Assembly (NCBI GenBank): GCA_021827945.1
Contig: JAKATW010000045.1
Coordinates: 1 to 43,105 of the forward strand
DNA from: Thermoplasmata archaeon
GTDB taxonomy: Archaea; Thermoplasmatota; Thermoplasmata; Thermoplasmatales; GCA-001856825
Direction of reading: 5' to 3'
Length of the DNA stretch: 43,105 nucleotides
The notes below the pieces were generated by a model. It searched no databases. It saw only the letters and a list, made by a program, of their open reading frames with translations, and was not told the DNA's origin. The translations under genes were made by a program, and so were the position numbers. Positions 16,639-24,505 of the stretch are shown here, piece after piece. The number at the start of each line of letters is the position of its first letter. Positions within the stretch are counted from its first letter, which is position 1.

Positions 16639-18110
16639 ATTATCCTTGGTCCTATAAGTTCCCACAGTATAAGGAAAAGCACTAGCAGGCTGAAACCAGC
16701 TACTATTGCATCTCTTGCCTTCTTATTTTTTTGGAGGACTGGAATGTTCAGGAAAACATATCCTCCGTCTAGCGGGACTATAGGAAGGAGATTCATCAGT
16801 CCCAGTGCGAAATTGAGCCAGAAGAGCCAATAGAAGAGGTATTCGAGATTGAGGGTGATGGGATTGGAATAAATGGAAGAGAGGAGTACTGACGGTAGTG
16901 GAAGCTCGAAGTGGAAAGGGAGACCCAGGTACTCGAAGAATCCCAGCGGGCCCGCAGATGCTGGATTCTTGAGTAGGTTCAAGTAAGCGTACTGGTCAAA
17001 CATAGTAAGGCCTAGGATCGAAATATCTATTCCCATGAAGGGAGAATCCTTAGGTATTCCGGGATTGGAGACTCCACTAGCCACCTCGTAAGAATATCTG
17101 GACGCAAACGTGATGTTGTAGAAGTTGTATCCGGTACCATTGTACGTCTCCAGCGTAGTAGTCTGACCAGCCTTGTAGCTCGACTCTGCATTTTCAAATA
17201 CGGTGACGTTGGTGATTTTTTGGTTACCAAGTGCAATAACAATGCTTCCTACGGTGACTCCTGCATTGTACGCAGGATAATTATTCACCAGGGTCGTGAC
17301 GTACACTCCGTACATGACGCTCTCGGTTAGCTGGTGCCCATTTCGTAATAGAGTTACACTTACATTTGTACCAGGAGTAAGCGAGAGGTCCGACAACGTA
17401 GTCACGTTGGATATGGATATACCGTCAATTGTCTGCACGATGTCCCCAGGATGAAATGTGGGTGACAGGGAAGACTGAACCGGTGCACCTGCAACGGGGG
17501 CAAAGGAGAATGCCACAAGAATGGATAGAACGAGGAAAATAACAGTCAGAGTGATATTCATTCCAGGACCCGCAGCAAAGATCTTTGCCCTTACTTTTGG
17601 TTCAGCCTTCTTTGTCTCCTCTTCATCTGGTTCTACGAACGCACCGATAGGTATTATCAACCATAGCAGCCCGGTGCTTCTGACTGAAATGCCAAATCTT
17701 CTTGCCGCTATGCCATGAGATGCCTCGTGCAAGGCTACTGCGATAATCAGCCCAACTACCCCCCAGACTACCGGTATCGCCGGATTGATTCCAGGGAGAG
17801 CAAGTACGTAAGAGAGCGAGGGGGCAGCGCTCCTTGGGATTGATAATACCAGAAAGGCCTCATAAACTAGTAGGACGACACCAGCTCCACCCAATATCGG
17901 CATTGAGTAGTAGAAGAATGTAATGAAATAGTCCCAAAACTTGTATTTTGAGACTCTCTCAATGGTTCTAACTCCTGCCTGGGTTTTGATAAGGAGTGCA
18001 GGTCCATATGGAGCGACATGGCTCTTGAGTTTGGTGATAGCCAGATAAAATACCAGTATCCAGGCAGCTATCAAGATGGAGATAATCAGGAGCCAGTTCA
18101 CGCGTCGCAA
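16635..18110 (-). CDS. Site-2-type (M50) intramembrane metalloprotease with PDZ domain
   Basis: This polytopic membrane protease cuts substrates within or near the membrane. After an N-terminal helix (residues 5-25) and a long loop come two helices, the HExxH motif HEASH on the third, and the third metal ligand in PLDGG near the C-terminus. Between them is a PDZ-like stretch (HPGDIVQTIDGISISNVTTL) and a second similar loop (AGVTVGSIVIALGNQKITN), in the extracytoplasmic region. At 491 aa it is the larger of two M50 genes here. TTG 18110 or GTG 18101 is the start; CTTTAAAAG about 28 nt upstream of 18110 supports a leaderless start there. Its target is unknown; regulated proteolysis of a membrane factor is possible. 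Confidence 0.92.
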   Translation of the reverse strand: MRRVNWLLIISILIAAWILVFYLAITKLKSHVAPYGPALLIKTQAGVRTIERVSKYKFWDYFITFFYYSMPILGGAGVVLLVYEAFLVLSIPRSAAPSLSYVLALPGINPAIPVVWGVVGLIIAVALHEASHGIAARRFGISVRSTGLLWLIIPIGAFVEPDEEETKKAEPKVRAKIFAAGPGMNITLTVIFLVLSILVAFSFAPVAGAPVQSSLSPTFHPGDIVQTIDGISISNVTTLSDLSLTPGTNVSVTLLRNGHQLTESVMYGVYVTTLVNNYPAYNAGVTVGSIVIALGNQKITNVTVFENAESSYKAGQTTTLETYNGTGYNFYNITFASRYSYEVASGVSNPGIPKDSPFMGIDISILGLTMFDQYAYLNLLKNPASAGPLGFFEYLGLPFHFELPLPSVLLSSIYSNPITLNLEYLFYWLFWLNFALGLMNLLPIVPLDGGYVFLNIPVLQKNKKARDAIVAGFSLLVLFLILWELIGPRII

Positions 18111-18558
18111 TTAGAACTTCTCTATTAACCGTTTCTTTTAAAGTTCTGTGGAGTGATATCTGACTCAAGATTGATGGTCAGATTATATTCTAATAACTCA
18201 ACCAGAGAATGAGGTGACTTGATGATGTTTGTCTGGACGACGACCAGAGGTTATTAAGCAAATCTAACGTTTTGCCAGACATGTTCTCGTTCTTGTAATT
18301 CTAGACAGCAAGGGTCTCCCACTGTCAATCTTGCAAGGATAGAGAATCCACCAACTTATTTCTGGATCTGAACTAATCTTATTTGAAAGAGATGATCACG
18401 TTCCAAGCCTTTCTAAGGCGGTAGAATTCAACCAGAAGGTTATAGACTCCTTTGACCATCTGGAAACATCATCCTTCCAAAGAATTGCCAACCGGTAACT
18501 CCTGTTTCTGTATACTAGGCTGCATATAAGAATAAATACCATCTATCATTGAGGGTAG
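18111..18558. other. Gene-free interval with a decayed open frame
   Basis: No intact gene is seen. On the plus strand, 18268-18498 reads 76 codons interrupted only by one TAG. It includes VLVLVILDSKGLPLSIL, which faintly recalls the 'DSKGLPLS' block of IS5-type transposases, then a charged stretch with no family likeness. It could be an old transposase fragment or chance. The last 40 nt hold the OsmC promoter (CATATAAG, 18523-18530). Confidence 0.4.
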
Positions 18559-18999
18559 GTGCGGGCAAAGGTGGAATGGGTAGATAAACTGACTTTCATA
18601 TCCTCTGACGAATCGGGACACTATGTAATACTTGATCACTCTGAGAACAAAGAGTTACAGAAGGGGAGTTCTCCTACCAATATGCTCCTTCAGGCCATGT
18701 GCGGGTGTACTGCGATGGATGTAATCTCCATACTTCAGAAAAAAAGAGAACCCGTGACAGGTCTCGAGGTTAGCGCTGAGGGTACGAGGGCTGAAGAGCA
18801 TCCCAAGATATTTACTGACGTTAATTTGGAATATGTGGCTTATGGAAACATAAAGAAAGAAAGCCTTGACAGAGCCGTATCTCTCAGTCAGGAAAAATAT
18901 TGCAATATTTCCATCACACTAAAGAAAGCAGGTGTGAGAGTCACCTTTTCAACAAGGATAGTTAACGACCAAATTTCAAAGGATAATAGTGGTCCTTGA
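18559..18999 (+). CDS. OsmC/Ohr-family protein
   Basis: These proteins reduce organic hydroperoxides with two cysteines. The sequence has the family box GSSPTNMLLQAMCGCTAMDVISILQKKR, in which C48 and C50 sit on the central helix, and a second Cys in KYCNISITLKKAG, the usual position of the partner cysteine. At 146 aa it has family length. GTG 18559 has a TATA-like CATATAAG about 30 nt upstream and no SD, so it is probably leaderless. It stands between two gene-free stretches. Peroxidase activity is inferred from the family; the substrate is unknown. Confidence 0.88.
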   Translation: MRAKVEWVDKLTFISSDESGHYVILDHSENKELQKGSSPTNMLLQAMCGCTAMDVISILQKKREPVTGLEVSAEGTRAEEHPKIFTDVNLEYVAYGNIKKESLDRAVSLSQEKYCNISITLKKAGVRVTFSTRIVNDQISKDNSGP

Positions 19000-19475
19000 A
19001 ATTTCTGATTTCAGAAGAAGATTACTGAATACCCCCGTTTAAGGTAGCACGAGATTCTGTCTCTATAGTTTTCTGTGCTCAATTCCTTATCTGAATCTCC
19101 GGATGTATATTCTTGCTCTTGCCAATTTTCAAACGTGCAGAATCCATTTCACCTGCTTTAGTAAGCTTTCTCAAATTCTGTGCAATGCCATTAGTTGCCT
19201 TGACAAGGAGTGGTTAACTTCCTTAAGAAAGGAGTGTCCTTAGTTCCTATAATACCTTCTCCCCTTCCGGTCAGGGGATAAAAAGTTCCACATCAAAATC
19301 GATATGTGCTCCCTATTCGTTCTTTACAAAGTACGGGATTTTTGTAACTGAGGATGTTAGCCAAAGGAATATAATCGTACCCCCCTGGTATGGAATCATG
19401 AGCCACAGCTGTAAACATGGTTTACTTGGTGAAAAGATGAAGATGGTATCTTACTGGAACCGGGAAATCCCCAAG
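19000..19475. other. Gene-free interval with possible minus-strand coding relic
   Basis: No intact gene is seen. On the minus strand, roughly 19210 down to 19040, one frame reads about 55 codons with a single stop and an ordinary amino-acid mix (for example LRKLTKAGEMDSARLKIGKS), suggesting a decayed gene of unknown identity. The rest shows no repeats or structure that I can support. Confidence 0.35.
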
Positions 19476-19485
19476 ATATATATAA
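19476..19485 (+). promoter_or_regulatory. TATA box of the aIF5A-agmatinase unit
   Basis: TATATATAAA stands about 30 nt before ATG 19513, the spacing expected for an archaeal promoter with a very short or absent leader. It is the clearest TATA box in the window. Confidence 0.75.
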
Positions 19486-19512
19486 AGCACTATCTTTAAC
19501 CTGAGATAATAG

Positions 19513-19899
19513 ATGACTTGGCAAGATCAAGAGGTCAGGGAATTAAAGGAAAACAAATATATATTGATAGACGAGGAACCCTGCAAGATAGTTGAAATTA
19601 CTACTTCCAAGCCAGGAAAGCATGGTGAGGCAAAGGCAAGGATTGTGGCAATTGGAATTTTCGACAACCAAAAGAGGAGTGTCGTATATCCTACAAAACA
19701 CAAGGTCAAGGTACCGATAATAGAAAAAAAAGCCGCTCAGTTGCTGAGCATTTCTCAAAACGAAGGTCTCTTCATGGACATGGAAACTTTTGAGCAGTTC
19801 AACATTCCAATACCTGAAGAATTCAGGGATAGGGCTGTCAGTGGAGTAGAAGTGGAATACTGGGAGTCCATGGGAAAGAGAAAGTTGATGCGAATTTAA
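19513..19899 (+). CDS. Translation factor aIF5A (hypusine-containing)
   Basis: This is the archaeal homologue of eIF5A/EF-P, which relieves ribosome stalling. The N-terminal SH3-like domain carries [14 protein letters not shown], where Lys36 is the residue converted to (deoxy)hypusine with spermidine as donor. The C-terminal OB-fold domain follows. At 128 aa it has the archaeal length. A strong TATA box precedes it. The agmatinase gene starts directly after its stop, linking the factor to the polyamine supply needed for its own modification. Confidence 0.97.
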   Translation: MTWQDQEVRELKENKYILIDEEPCKIVEITTSKPGKHGEAKARIVAIGIFDNQKRSVVYPTKHKVKVPIIEKKAAQLLSISQNEGLFMDMETFEQFNIPIPEEFRDRAVSGVEVEYWESMGKRKLMRI

Positions 19900-20739
19900 A
19901 TGCCTTCTCGCCTAAAGTTCTGTGATTCTTCAGACAGTTACGAAGATTCCAAGTATGTGATATTCGGAGTACCTTTTGATGCAACCGTCTCGTTTCGGTC
20001 AGGTGCAAAGTTTGCACCGAACGAGATCAGAAAGACATCTTACAATATGGAGAGCTATTCGGTATATAGAGGAGTGGATCTAAAAAACTCCGGAATATTC
20101 GATCTAGGAGATATCGACGAGTACCACGAACCTGAGGGCATGCTGGAAGAAGTTTTCTCAATTGTGGACAGAATCGTTTCAGATAACAAGTTTCCAATCA
20201 TGCTGGGAGGAGAGCATAGCATCACATATGGAGCAATCAAACGAATCAAGAGTAAGGTCATATTCATCGATGCCCATACCGACTACAGGGACACATATTT
20301 AGGAAACAAATTTTCACATGCCTGTGTGGCAAGAAGGGTCAGTGAAATTGTAGGAAAGGAAAATGTTGTCTCAATAGGGATAAGGTCAATCTCAGCAGAA
20401 GAGATAAAGGAAGGACCACAGAAATATTTTACCAGTTTTGAAGTAAATTCAGACAATAGAAAATTGAAGTCATTTCTAAAAGAGTTCTGTAATTCTCCGG
20501 TATATCTGTCCATAGACTTCGACGGGTTTGATCCAGCATACGCACCGGGAGTGGGGACTCCCGAACCATTCGGCCTTAATCCTATGGTAATAGTAGATAT
20601 TCTAGATTCTGTGGGAGGGAACCTGGTGGGTCTAGATGTGAATGAGATTACGCCAGTTTTTGATAATGGGAACACGTCCATGCTTGCTGCACGAATCATT
20701 CAAGAAGTTGTATCATATCTAGAATTGCCTAAGAAATGA
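19900..20739 (+). CDS. speB: Agmatinase (ureohydrolase family)
   Basis: This dimanganese hydrolase cleaves agmatine to putrescine and urea in polyamine synthesis. Metal-binding blocks are visible: GGEHSI, DAHTDYRD (the DAHxD box) and SIDFDGFDPAYAPGVGTPEP (the DxDxxDP box). At 279 aa it has family length. Specificity for agmatine rather than arginine or another guanidino compound is inferred from the archaeal context and from the partner gene aIF5A, which ends immediately before its ATG. The 3' end overlaps the DUF835 gene (ATGA). Confidence 0.9.
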   Translation: MPSRLKFCDSSDSYEDSKYVIFGVPFDATVSFRSGAKFAPNEIRKTSYNMESYSVYRGVDLKNSGIFDLGDIDEYHEPEGMLEEVFSIVDRIVSDNKFPIMLGGEHSITYGAIKRIKSKVIFIDAHTDYRDTYLGNKFSHACVARRVSEIVGKENVVSIGIRSISAEEIKEGPQKYFTSFEVNSDNRKLKSFLKEFCNSPVYLSIDFDGFDPAYAPGVGTPEPFGLNPMVIVDILDSVGGNLVGLDVNEITPVFDNGNTSMLAARIIQEVVSYLELPKK

Positions 20740-21335
20740 GCGATAATAAGGTATATAAGGAAGGGTACAAGGATGGATTAAAATTTGCAATTCTCGCTGC
20801 AAGAAAACAGGGAGTTAGCGAGGAGTTCATCACGCGACTGGAAAGGGAATATTCGGGAGAGAATGGAGAGACTGCCATCAAGCTCGTTTACGGAGAGACA
20901 TATCTCATATATGAGAAAAGAAACATGAAGGGGATGGAAATCATTTCTGGAGTAGCAGAACAAGGATTTCCAGTCATAGTAATGAGCAGAGACACGAAGA
21001 GTAATCTGTCTTTGTCAAAGAATGTGAAGTTCGCTCCCATTACCTACGATGAAGCACTCACTGGCTTTAATCCAACCCAGCTGAGTCAGATGCAGGAATA
21101 CGTGATAAGCAATCTTGCGGATAAAGGAGTGCTCTACATAGACTGCATCGACTATATATTTTCAACCTCAACCTCAGTTCAGAACGTGATACGGTTCCTG
21201 ACTGTTCTGAAGGATAAGGTCCTTGACAGGAGTGGCATTTTTATCCTCTCGTTGAACAAGGACGCGATAGCCAAGGCCGAGCTATCGATGATAGAAAAAG
21301 AGTTCAAGAATACTATCAAGATTAAGACGGATTAG
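20736..21335 (+). CDS. DUF835 domain protein
   Basis: This 199-aa soluble protein carries a C-terminal DUF835 domain, found in archaea either alone or attached to signalling modules. Supporting stretches are YGETYLIYEKRNMKGMEIISGVAEQGFPVIVMSR and the KGVLYIDCIDYIFSTSTSVQNVIRFLTVLKDKV core, followed by the conserved SLNKDAIAKAELSMIEKEF. The N-terminal ~45 residues are a charged helical lead. No function is established. It is translationally coupled to agmatinase through an ATGA overlap, and its end overlaps the convergent rpl10e gene. Confidence 0.8.
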   Translation: MSDNKVYKEGYKDGLKFAILAARKQGVSEEFITRLEREYSGENGETAIKLVYGETYLIYEKRNMKGMEIISGVAEQGFPVIVMSRDTKSNLSLSKNVKFAPITYDEALTGFNPTQLSQMQEYVISNLADKGVLYIDCIDYIFSTSTSVQNVIRFLTVLKDKVLDRSGIFILSLNKDAIAKAELSMIEKEFKNTIKIKTD

Positions 21336-21837
21336 TCAAGTCTATTACATCTACTCTCGATGGAGTGGGAATCTTGTGTGAAGCCATTCTAAGTGCTTCC
21401 TTTGCCTTGTTTTCTCCAGACTTTGGAATCCTCACGATTATTATTGTAGAACCTCTCCTGACTCTTGCTGCGGTTCCAACAGGTCTTCCAAAAGCCAAAC
21501 TCATTCCGCTCGATATTCTGTCAGCTCCTGCACCAGTAGCCATCTTATGTTCTCTTATAACGTGGTGAGGGAATGGTCTAACTCTCATGAAATAACCCTT
21601 TTCCCCAAAATCTCTGATCAATAGTCTGTTTGACTTAATTCTCGCAGCTTCAAGAGCGGTATGCCTGATCTGGCAGGACTCTTCGGCCACCAGTCTTAGC
21701 TCTAAATCATAATTGCCATTGACCTCACCAGCAACATACTGCTGTATTCTAGATGCTGGTACACCCCCCATGTACTCCCTCTTCGTATAAGCGGGTCCGG
21801 TGATCTTCCTGTACATCCTTCCCGGCTTTCTTACCAT
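21322..21837 (-). CDS. rpl10e: Large subunit ribosomal protein L10e (uL16)
   Basis: This is the archaeal uL16 ribosomal protein, placed near the peptidyl-transferase and 5S rRNA region. The N-terminus RKPGRMYRKITGPAYTKREYMGG and the blocks RIKSNRLLIRDFGEKGYFMRVRPFPHHVIREHKMATGAGADRISSGM are unmistakable. At 171 aa it has the archaeal length. It is monocistronic on the minus strand, convergent with and overlapping DUF835 by 14 nt. The short gap to the divergent rfcS gene holds both promoters. Confidence 0.97.
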   Translation of the reverse strand: MVRKPGRMYRKITGPAYTKREYMGGVPASRIQQYVAGEVNGNYDLELRLVAEESCQIRHTALEAARIKSNRLLIRDFGEKGYFMRVRPFPHHVIREHKMATGAGADRISSGMSLAFGRPVGTAARVRRGSTIIIVRIPKSGENKAKEALRMASHKIPTPSRVDVIDLTNPS

Positions 21838-21934
21838 TTATATTACCTTTCAGGAAAATGATTCAGAATATAAAACACTTCTCAGGTGAATCCACGAAAG
21901 GTTATTTATTTGTATACTATGATTACCAGAGGAA

Positions 21935-22888
21935 ATGGACGAAATCTGGATCGAGAAGTATCGGCCAAAAAGACTCAACGAGGTTGTCGGTCAGACGGTT
22001 GTCGTGGAGAGACTCAGAAGCTACATACAGCAGAAGAACATTCCACACCTTTTATTTTCGGGACCTCCTGGAACAGGCAAGACGACCGCCGCTACGGTGC
22101 TCGCGAGGGAATTCTATGGAGAAGAGTGGAAGGAGAATTTCCTGGAACTCAACGCTTCCGATGACAGGGGAATAAAGATGGTGAGGGAGACGGTAAAAGA
22201 CTACTCCAGAATTCTTCCAACAAATCCTCTCGGATTCAAGATTCTCTTTCTGGACGAAGCAGATTATATGACAGATGAAGCGCAGGCTGCTCTAAGAAGG
22301 ACTATGGAGAATTTTACCAGAACTACCCGGTTCATCATTTCCTGTAACTACTCTTCCAAGATCATTGAACCGATTCAGTCAAGAACCGCAATATTCAGAT
22401 TCAAGGCAATTCCAACGGAGTCAGTTGTATCGGCACTTGCTGAAATACTGAGGAAGGAAGGGAGAGAGTACGAGAAGAAATCTCTAGATGTCATAGCAGA
22501 GCTTTCTTACGGGGATATGAGAAAGGCGATCAATACGCTCCAGGTCGCTGCAACCTATTCGTCAAATATAACGGTCAATTCAATTTATGAGGCGGCTGGA
22601 TTGGTACACAAGGACTGGGCTGTCCAGGTGTTATCACTTGCGCTGAAGGGTGATATCTCTAAGGCAAAATCAATGCTTGAGGATGCGGTGATCAAGCAAG
22701 GGATATCTGGCCAGGACGTAGTAGAGCAGTTCCACCGAGTTGTGTATGATTTACCTGTTAAAGACGATCTCAAGGCAGACATACTTTTTGTACTTGGAGA
22801 TATTGATTTCAGGATATCCGAGGGTGCGAGAGAAATAATACAACTAGAGAGCTTTCTAGGCTATCTTTACGGCAAGGGTACAAAATGA
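21935..22888 (+). CDS. rfcS: Replication factor C small subunit (clamp loader ATPase)
   Basis: This AAA+ ATPase loads the PCNA sliding clamp. The N-terminus EIWIEKYRPKRLNEVVGQ, Walker A GPPGTGKTT (from residue 43), Walker B LFLDEADYM, and the sensor/SRC-type region SCNYSSKIIEPIQSR are present, followed by the C-terminal collar domain. At 317 aa it has the archaeal size and there is no intein. A TTATTTATTTG box about 28 nt before the ATG suggests a leaderless transcript. A Holliday-junction-resolvase-like gene starts 3 nt after its stop. Confidence 0.97.
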   Translation: MDEIWIEKYRPKRLNEVVGQTVVVERLRSYIQQKNIPHLLFSGPPGTGKTTAATVLAREFYGEEWKENFLELNASDDRGIKMVRETVKDYSRILPTNPLGFKILFLDEADYMTDEAQAALRRTMENFTRTTRFIISCNYSSKIIEPIQSRTAIFRFKAIPTESVVSALAEILRKEGREYEKKSLDVIAELSYGDMRKAINTLQVAATYSSNITVNSIYEAAGLVHKDWAVQVLSLALKGDISKAKSMLEDAVIKQGISGQDVVEQFHRVVYDLPVKDDLKADILFVLGDIDFRISEGAREIIQLESFLGYLYGKGTK

Positions 22889-22891
22889 GGG

Positions 22892-23398
22892 GTGGATACC
22901 GCGGTAAATGGAACTGTATATGAGAGGGAACTAAAACTCATACTAGCTGGTAACGACGAAAAGCTTGGGAAAATAGGATGGATAAGAGAAGACGTGAAGA
23001 ACAGAATCAAGTCTAGGCCTTTTCTTGTCGTCAGAGCCGCAGGCAGCCATGGATTCGACATCATAATCATTCGACACGATCTAAGCATTCCTATAGAGAT
23101 CAAGAGCTCCAAAGAAAAAATACTCAATTTCTCCTCCTCATCTCATCGGTCACAGGAGCAGGCCGAGGAGTATGTAGAAATGATAACTAAGACTGGGGTA
23201 ATGCCACTGTACGCTTACAGACTCAAGAATGTGAATGGAGATCCGTGGCGGATTTTCACATTTGATTCTGAATACGAAGGAAGATACAGGATATTTGCAA
23301 AGAATATCCCGAAACTAGAAATCACAAAAGGTGGTGCATACTCAATGAAGTGGGAAAAGGGTCTACAGCTCACTTCGCTCCTAGAATATCTATTCTAA
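22892..23398 (+). CDS. Hjc-like Holliday junction resolvase
   Basis: This is an archaeal endonuclease-fold protein that would cut four-way DNA junctions. The catalytic pattern is present: YERE near residue 10, RAAGSHGFDIIII with the metal Asp, and PIEIKSSKE with the E-x-K pair, followed by a Gln in EQAEEY. At 168 aa it is longer than typical Hjc (about 130-140) because of an insertion between the YERE helix and the RAAGS strand and a longer tail. It starts with GTG 3 nt after rfcS, so replication and recombination functions are probably co-expressed. Confidence 0.85.
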   Translation: MDTAVNGTVYERELKLILAGNDEKLGKIGWIREDVKNRIKSRPFLVVRAAGSHGFDIIIIRHDLSIPIEIKSSKEKILNFSSSSHRSQEQAEEYVEMITKTGVMPLYAYRLKNVNGDPWRIFTFDSEYEGRYRIFAKNIPKLEITKGGAYSMKWEKGLQLTSLLEYLF

Positions 23399-23411
23399 TC
23401 GCCTAATTGAT

Positions 23412-23801
23412 TTATGCAGTAACTTCAATCGCCTTATCTTTTATGTTTCCCCTTGGAAAATCTAATCCTCTCTCTATTCTCTTGTATTCAATGCTGGAGG
23501 GAGTAAGTTTTCCCAGGATATATTCAAGGGCGGATTCTGCATTTTCAGTCGGACCACACGTGAAAATGTCCAGCGCAACAAGTCCATACTCTGGCCATGT
23601 ATGAAAGCTAAGGTGAGACTCTGCAAGTAGTATTATTCCACTCACCCCACTGGGGGAGAACTGGTGATAGTAGGACCTTATTTTGGTAAGTCTACCGTAC
23701 TTTACTGCGGATTCCATTATGTCCTGCATTGACTCTGTATTTGAGATCTTCTCGGGTTCAACACCTTTAAGGTCCCCAACAAGATGAATCCCTATCGACA
23801 C
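23412..23801 (-). CDS. speH: S-adenosylmethionine decarboxylase proenzyme
   Basis: This pyruvoyl enzyme provides decarboxylated AdoMet for spermidine synthesis. The self-cleavage site is AESHLSFHTWPE, with Ser62 expected to become the pyruvoyl group; the supporting catalytic residues His67 and Cys82 (DIFTCGP) are kept. At 129 aa it is the short prokaryotic form. The start is GTG 23801 with a GGTGA element 6 nt upstream. It complements agmatinase (3 kb away) in supplying polyamine for aIF5A hypusination. Confidence 0.95.
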   Translation of the reverse strand: MSIGIHLVGDLKGVEPEKISNTESMQDIMESAVKYGRLTKIRSYYHQFSPSGVSGIILLAESHLSFHTWPEYGLVALDIFTCGPTENAESALEYILGKLTPSSIEYKRIERGLDFPRGNIKDKAIEVTA

Positions 23802-23833
23802 TCAGTTTCACCGATTTCTCTCAGGAAGTACCT

Positions 23834-23843
23834 GTATATAAAG
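23834..23843 (-). promoter_or_regulatory. TATA-like box of AdoMet decarboxylase gene
   Basis: On the minus strand TTTATATACA lies about 33-42 nt before GTG 23801, leaving a leader of about 10-15 nt that contains the GGTGA ribosome-binding element. It is one of few first genes here with both a promoter and a clear SD. Confidence 0.55.
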
Positions 23844-24131
23844 TTTGATTTTTTTACGTTAAAGAAAATACCAATTAAATAAGAAAAAAAGAAATAAAAA
23901 TCGTTAAAGTTGCATATTTAGATATGCAAAACCAGAAAAGTACGTTTTTAAGATTTATACGTTTAGGTAAATTAGAAGAATATCATACTGTTATATACTT
24001 TCGGGGTTAATCAAATTCGTAAACACTGATAAAACTTGATTTTGATTCATTAATTTATAGAGAGACAGAATGAATCTGAATATGTTTATAATCTATAATC
24101 GAATGTTGTGTTGAATGGATGACAGATTGAT
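23844..24131. other. AT-rich gene-free interval
   Basis: About 290 bp of very AT-rich DNA contains no gene. It holds several CGTTAAA or ACGTTTA-like words (near 23856, 23901, 23942, 23958 and, inverted, 24018) and an exact palindrome at 23910-23929. It could be a regulatory region, an old IS flank or a DNA-unwinding stretch. I see no origin-binding-box repeats that would make an origin call defensible. Confidence 0.5.
23910..23929. repeat. 20-bp palindrome in AT-rich interval
   Basis: The arms TTGCATAT and ATATGCAA are exact reverse complements around TTAG. Size and symmetry suit a dimeric regulator site. It lies about 110 bp upstream of the AdoMet decarboxylase gene, beyond its TATA-like box. 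No T-tract follows on either strand that would mark a terminator. Confidence 0.55.
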
Positions 24132-24389
24132 TTAGTCCTCACTTTTGTGATCCGTCAGTGCCTCTGCCTCCCTTTCTGACAGTTCAATAGACCAGGAGTG
24201 CACATTAGCCCTGTTCGACCTAAGGAATCTTATCACCCTATTGCTCTTCTCGCTCTCCACAACTATCACACCGTTTGCATACTTTATGTGCCTTATTCCA
24301 TCCAGGAACCCTTGAGTGGTATTTACCGTAGAAGGAGGAGTTGTTGTATCCGTAGAGCTTCCTGTAGAATCTGGAATAGGAAGCCGCAC
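24132..24389 (-). CDS. Hypothetical protein, possibly truncated by IS
   Basis: This is an 85-codon frame of unknown family. It has a Thr/Ser/Pro-rich lead (SSTDTTTPPSTVNTTQ) and then a compact charged domain (HIKYANGVIVVESEKSNRVIRFLRSNRANVHSW) with codon use like real genes here. The in-frame codon just upstream of GTG 24389 is a stop that lies in the flank of a dead transposase gene, so this may be the surviving C-terminus of a longer protein cut by an insertion. No promoter or SD is evident. Confidence 0.35.
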   Translation of the reverse strand: MRLPIPDSTGSSTDTTTPPSTVNTTQGFLDGIRHIKYANGVIVVESEKSNRVIRFLRSNRANVHSWSIELSEREAEALTDHKSED

Positions 24390-24505
24390 TCACTCACTTC
24401 CTGTTTCGCTCAACCCCAAACAGTATTAGGGTGGCCCTCACCATTCTTCAACCTTTTCTGGGATATAAATATACAACTGTACGCATATATATACATACAG
24501 TATCC

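Noticed and set aside
23844-24131. Replication origin
   Set aside because: The stretch is AT-rich and lies near rfcS, but there is no orc1/cdc6 gene in the window and no origin-recognition-box repeats.
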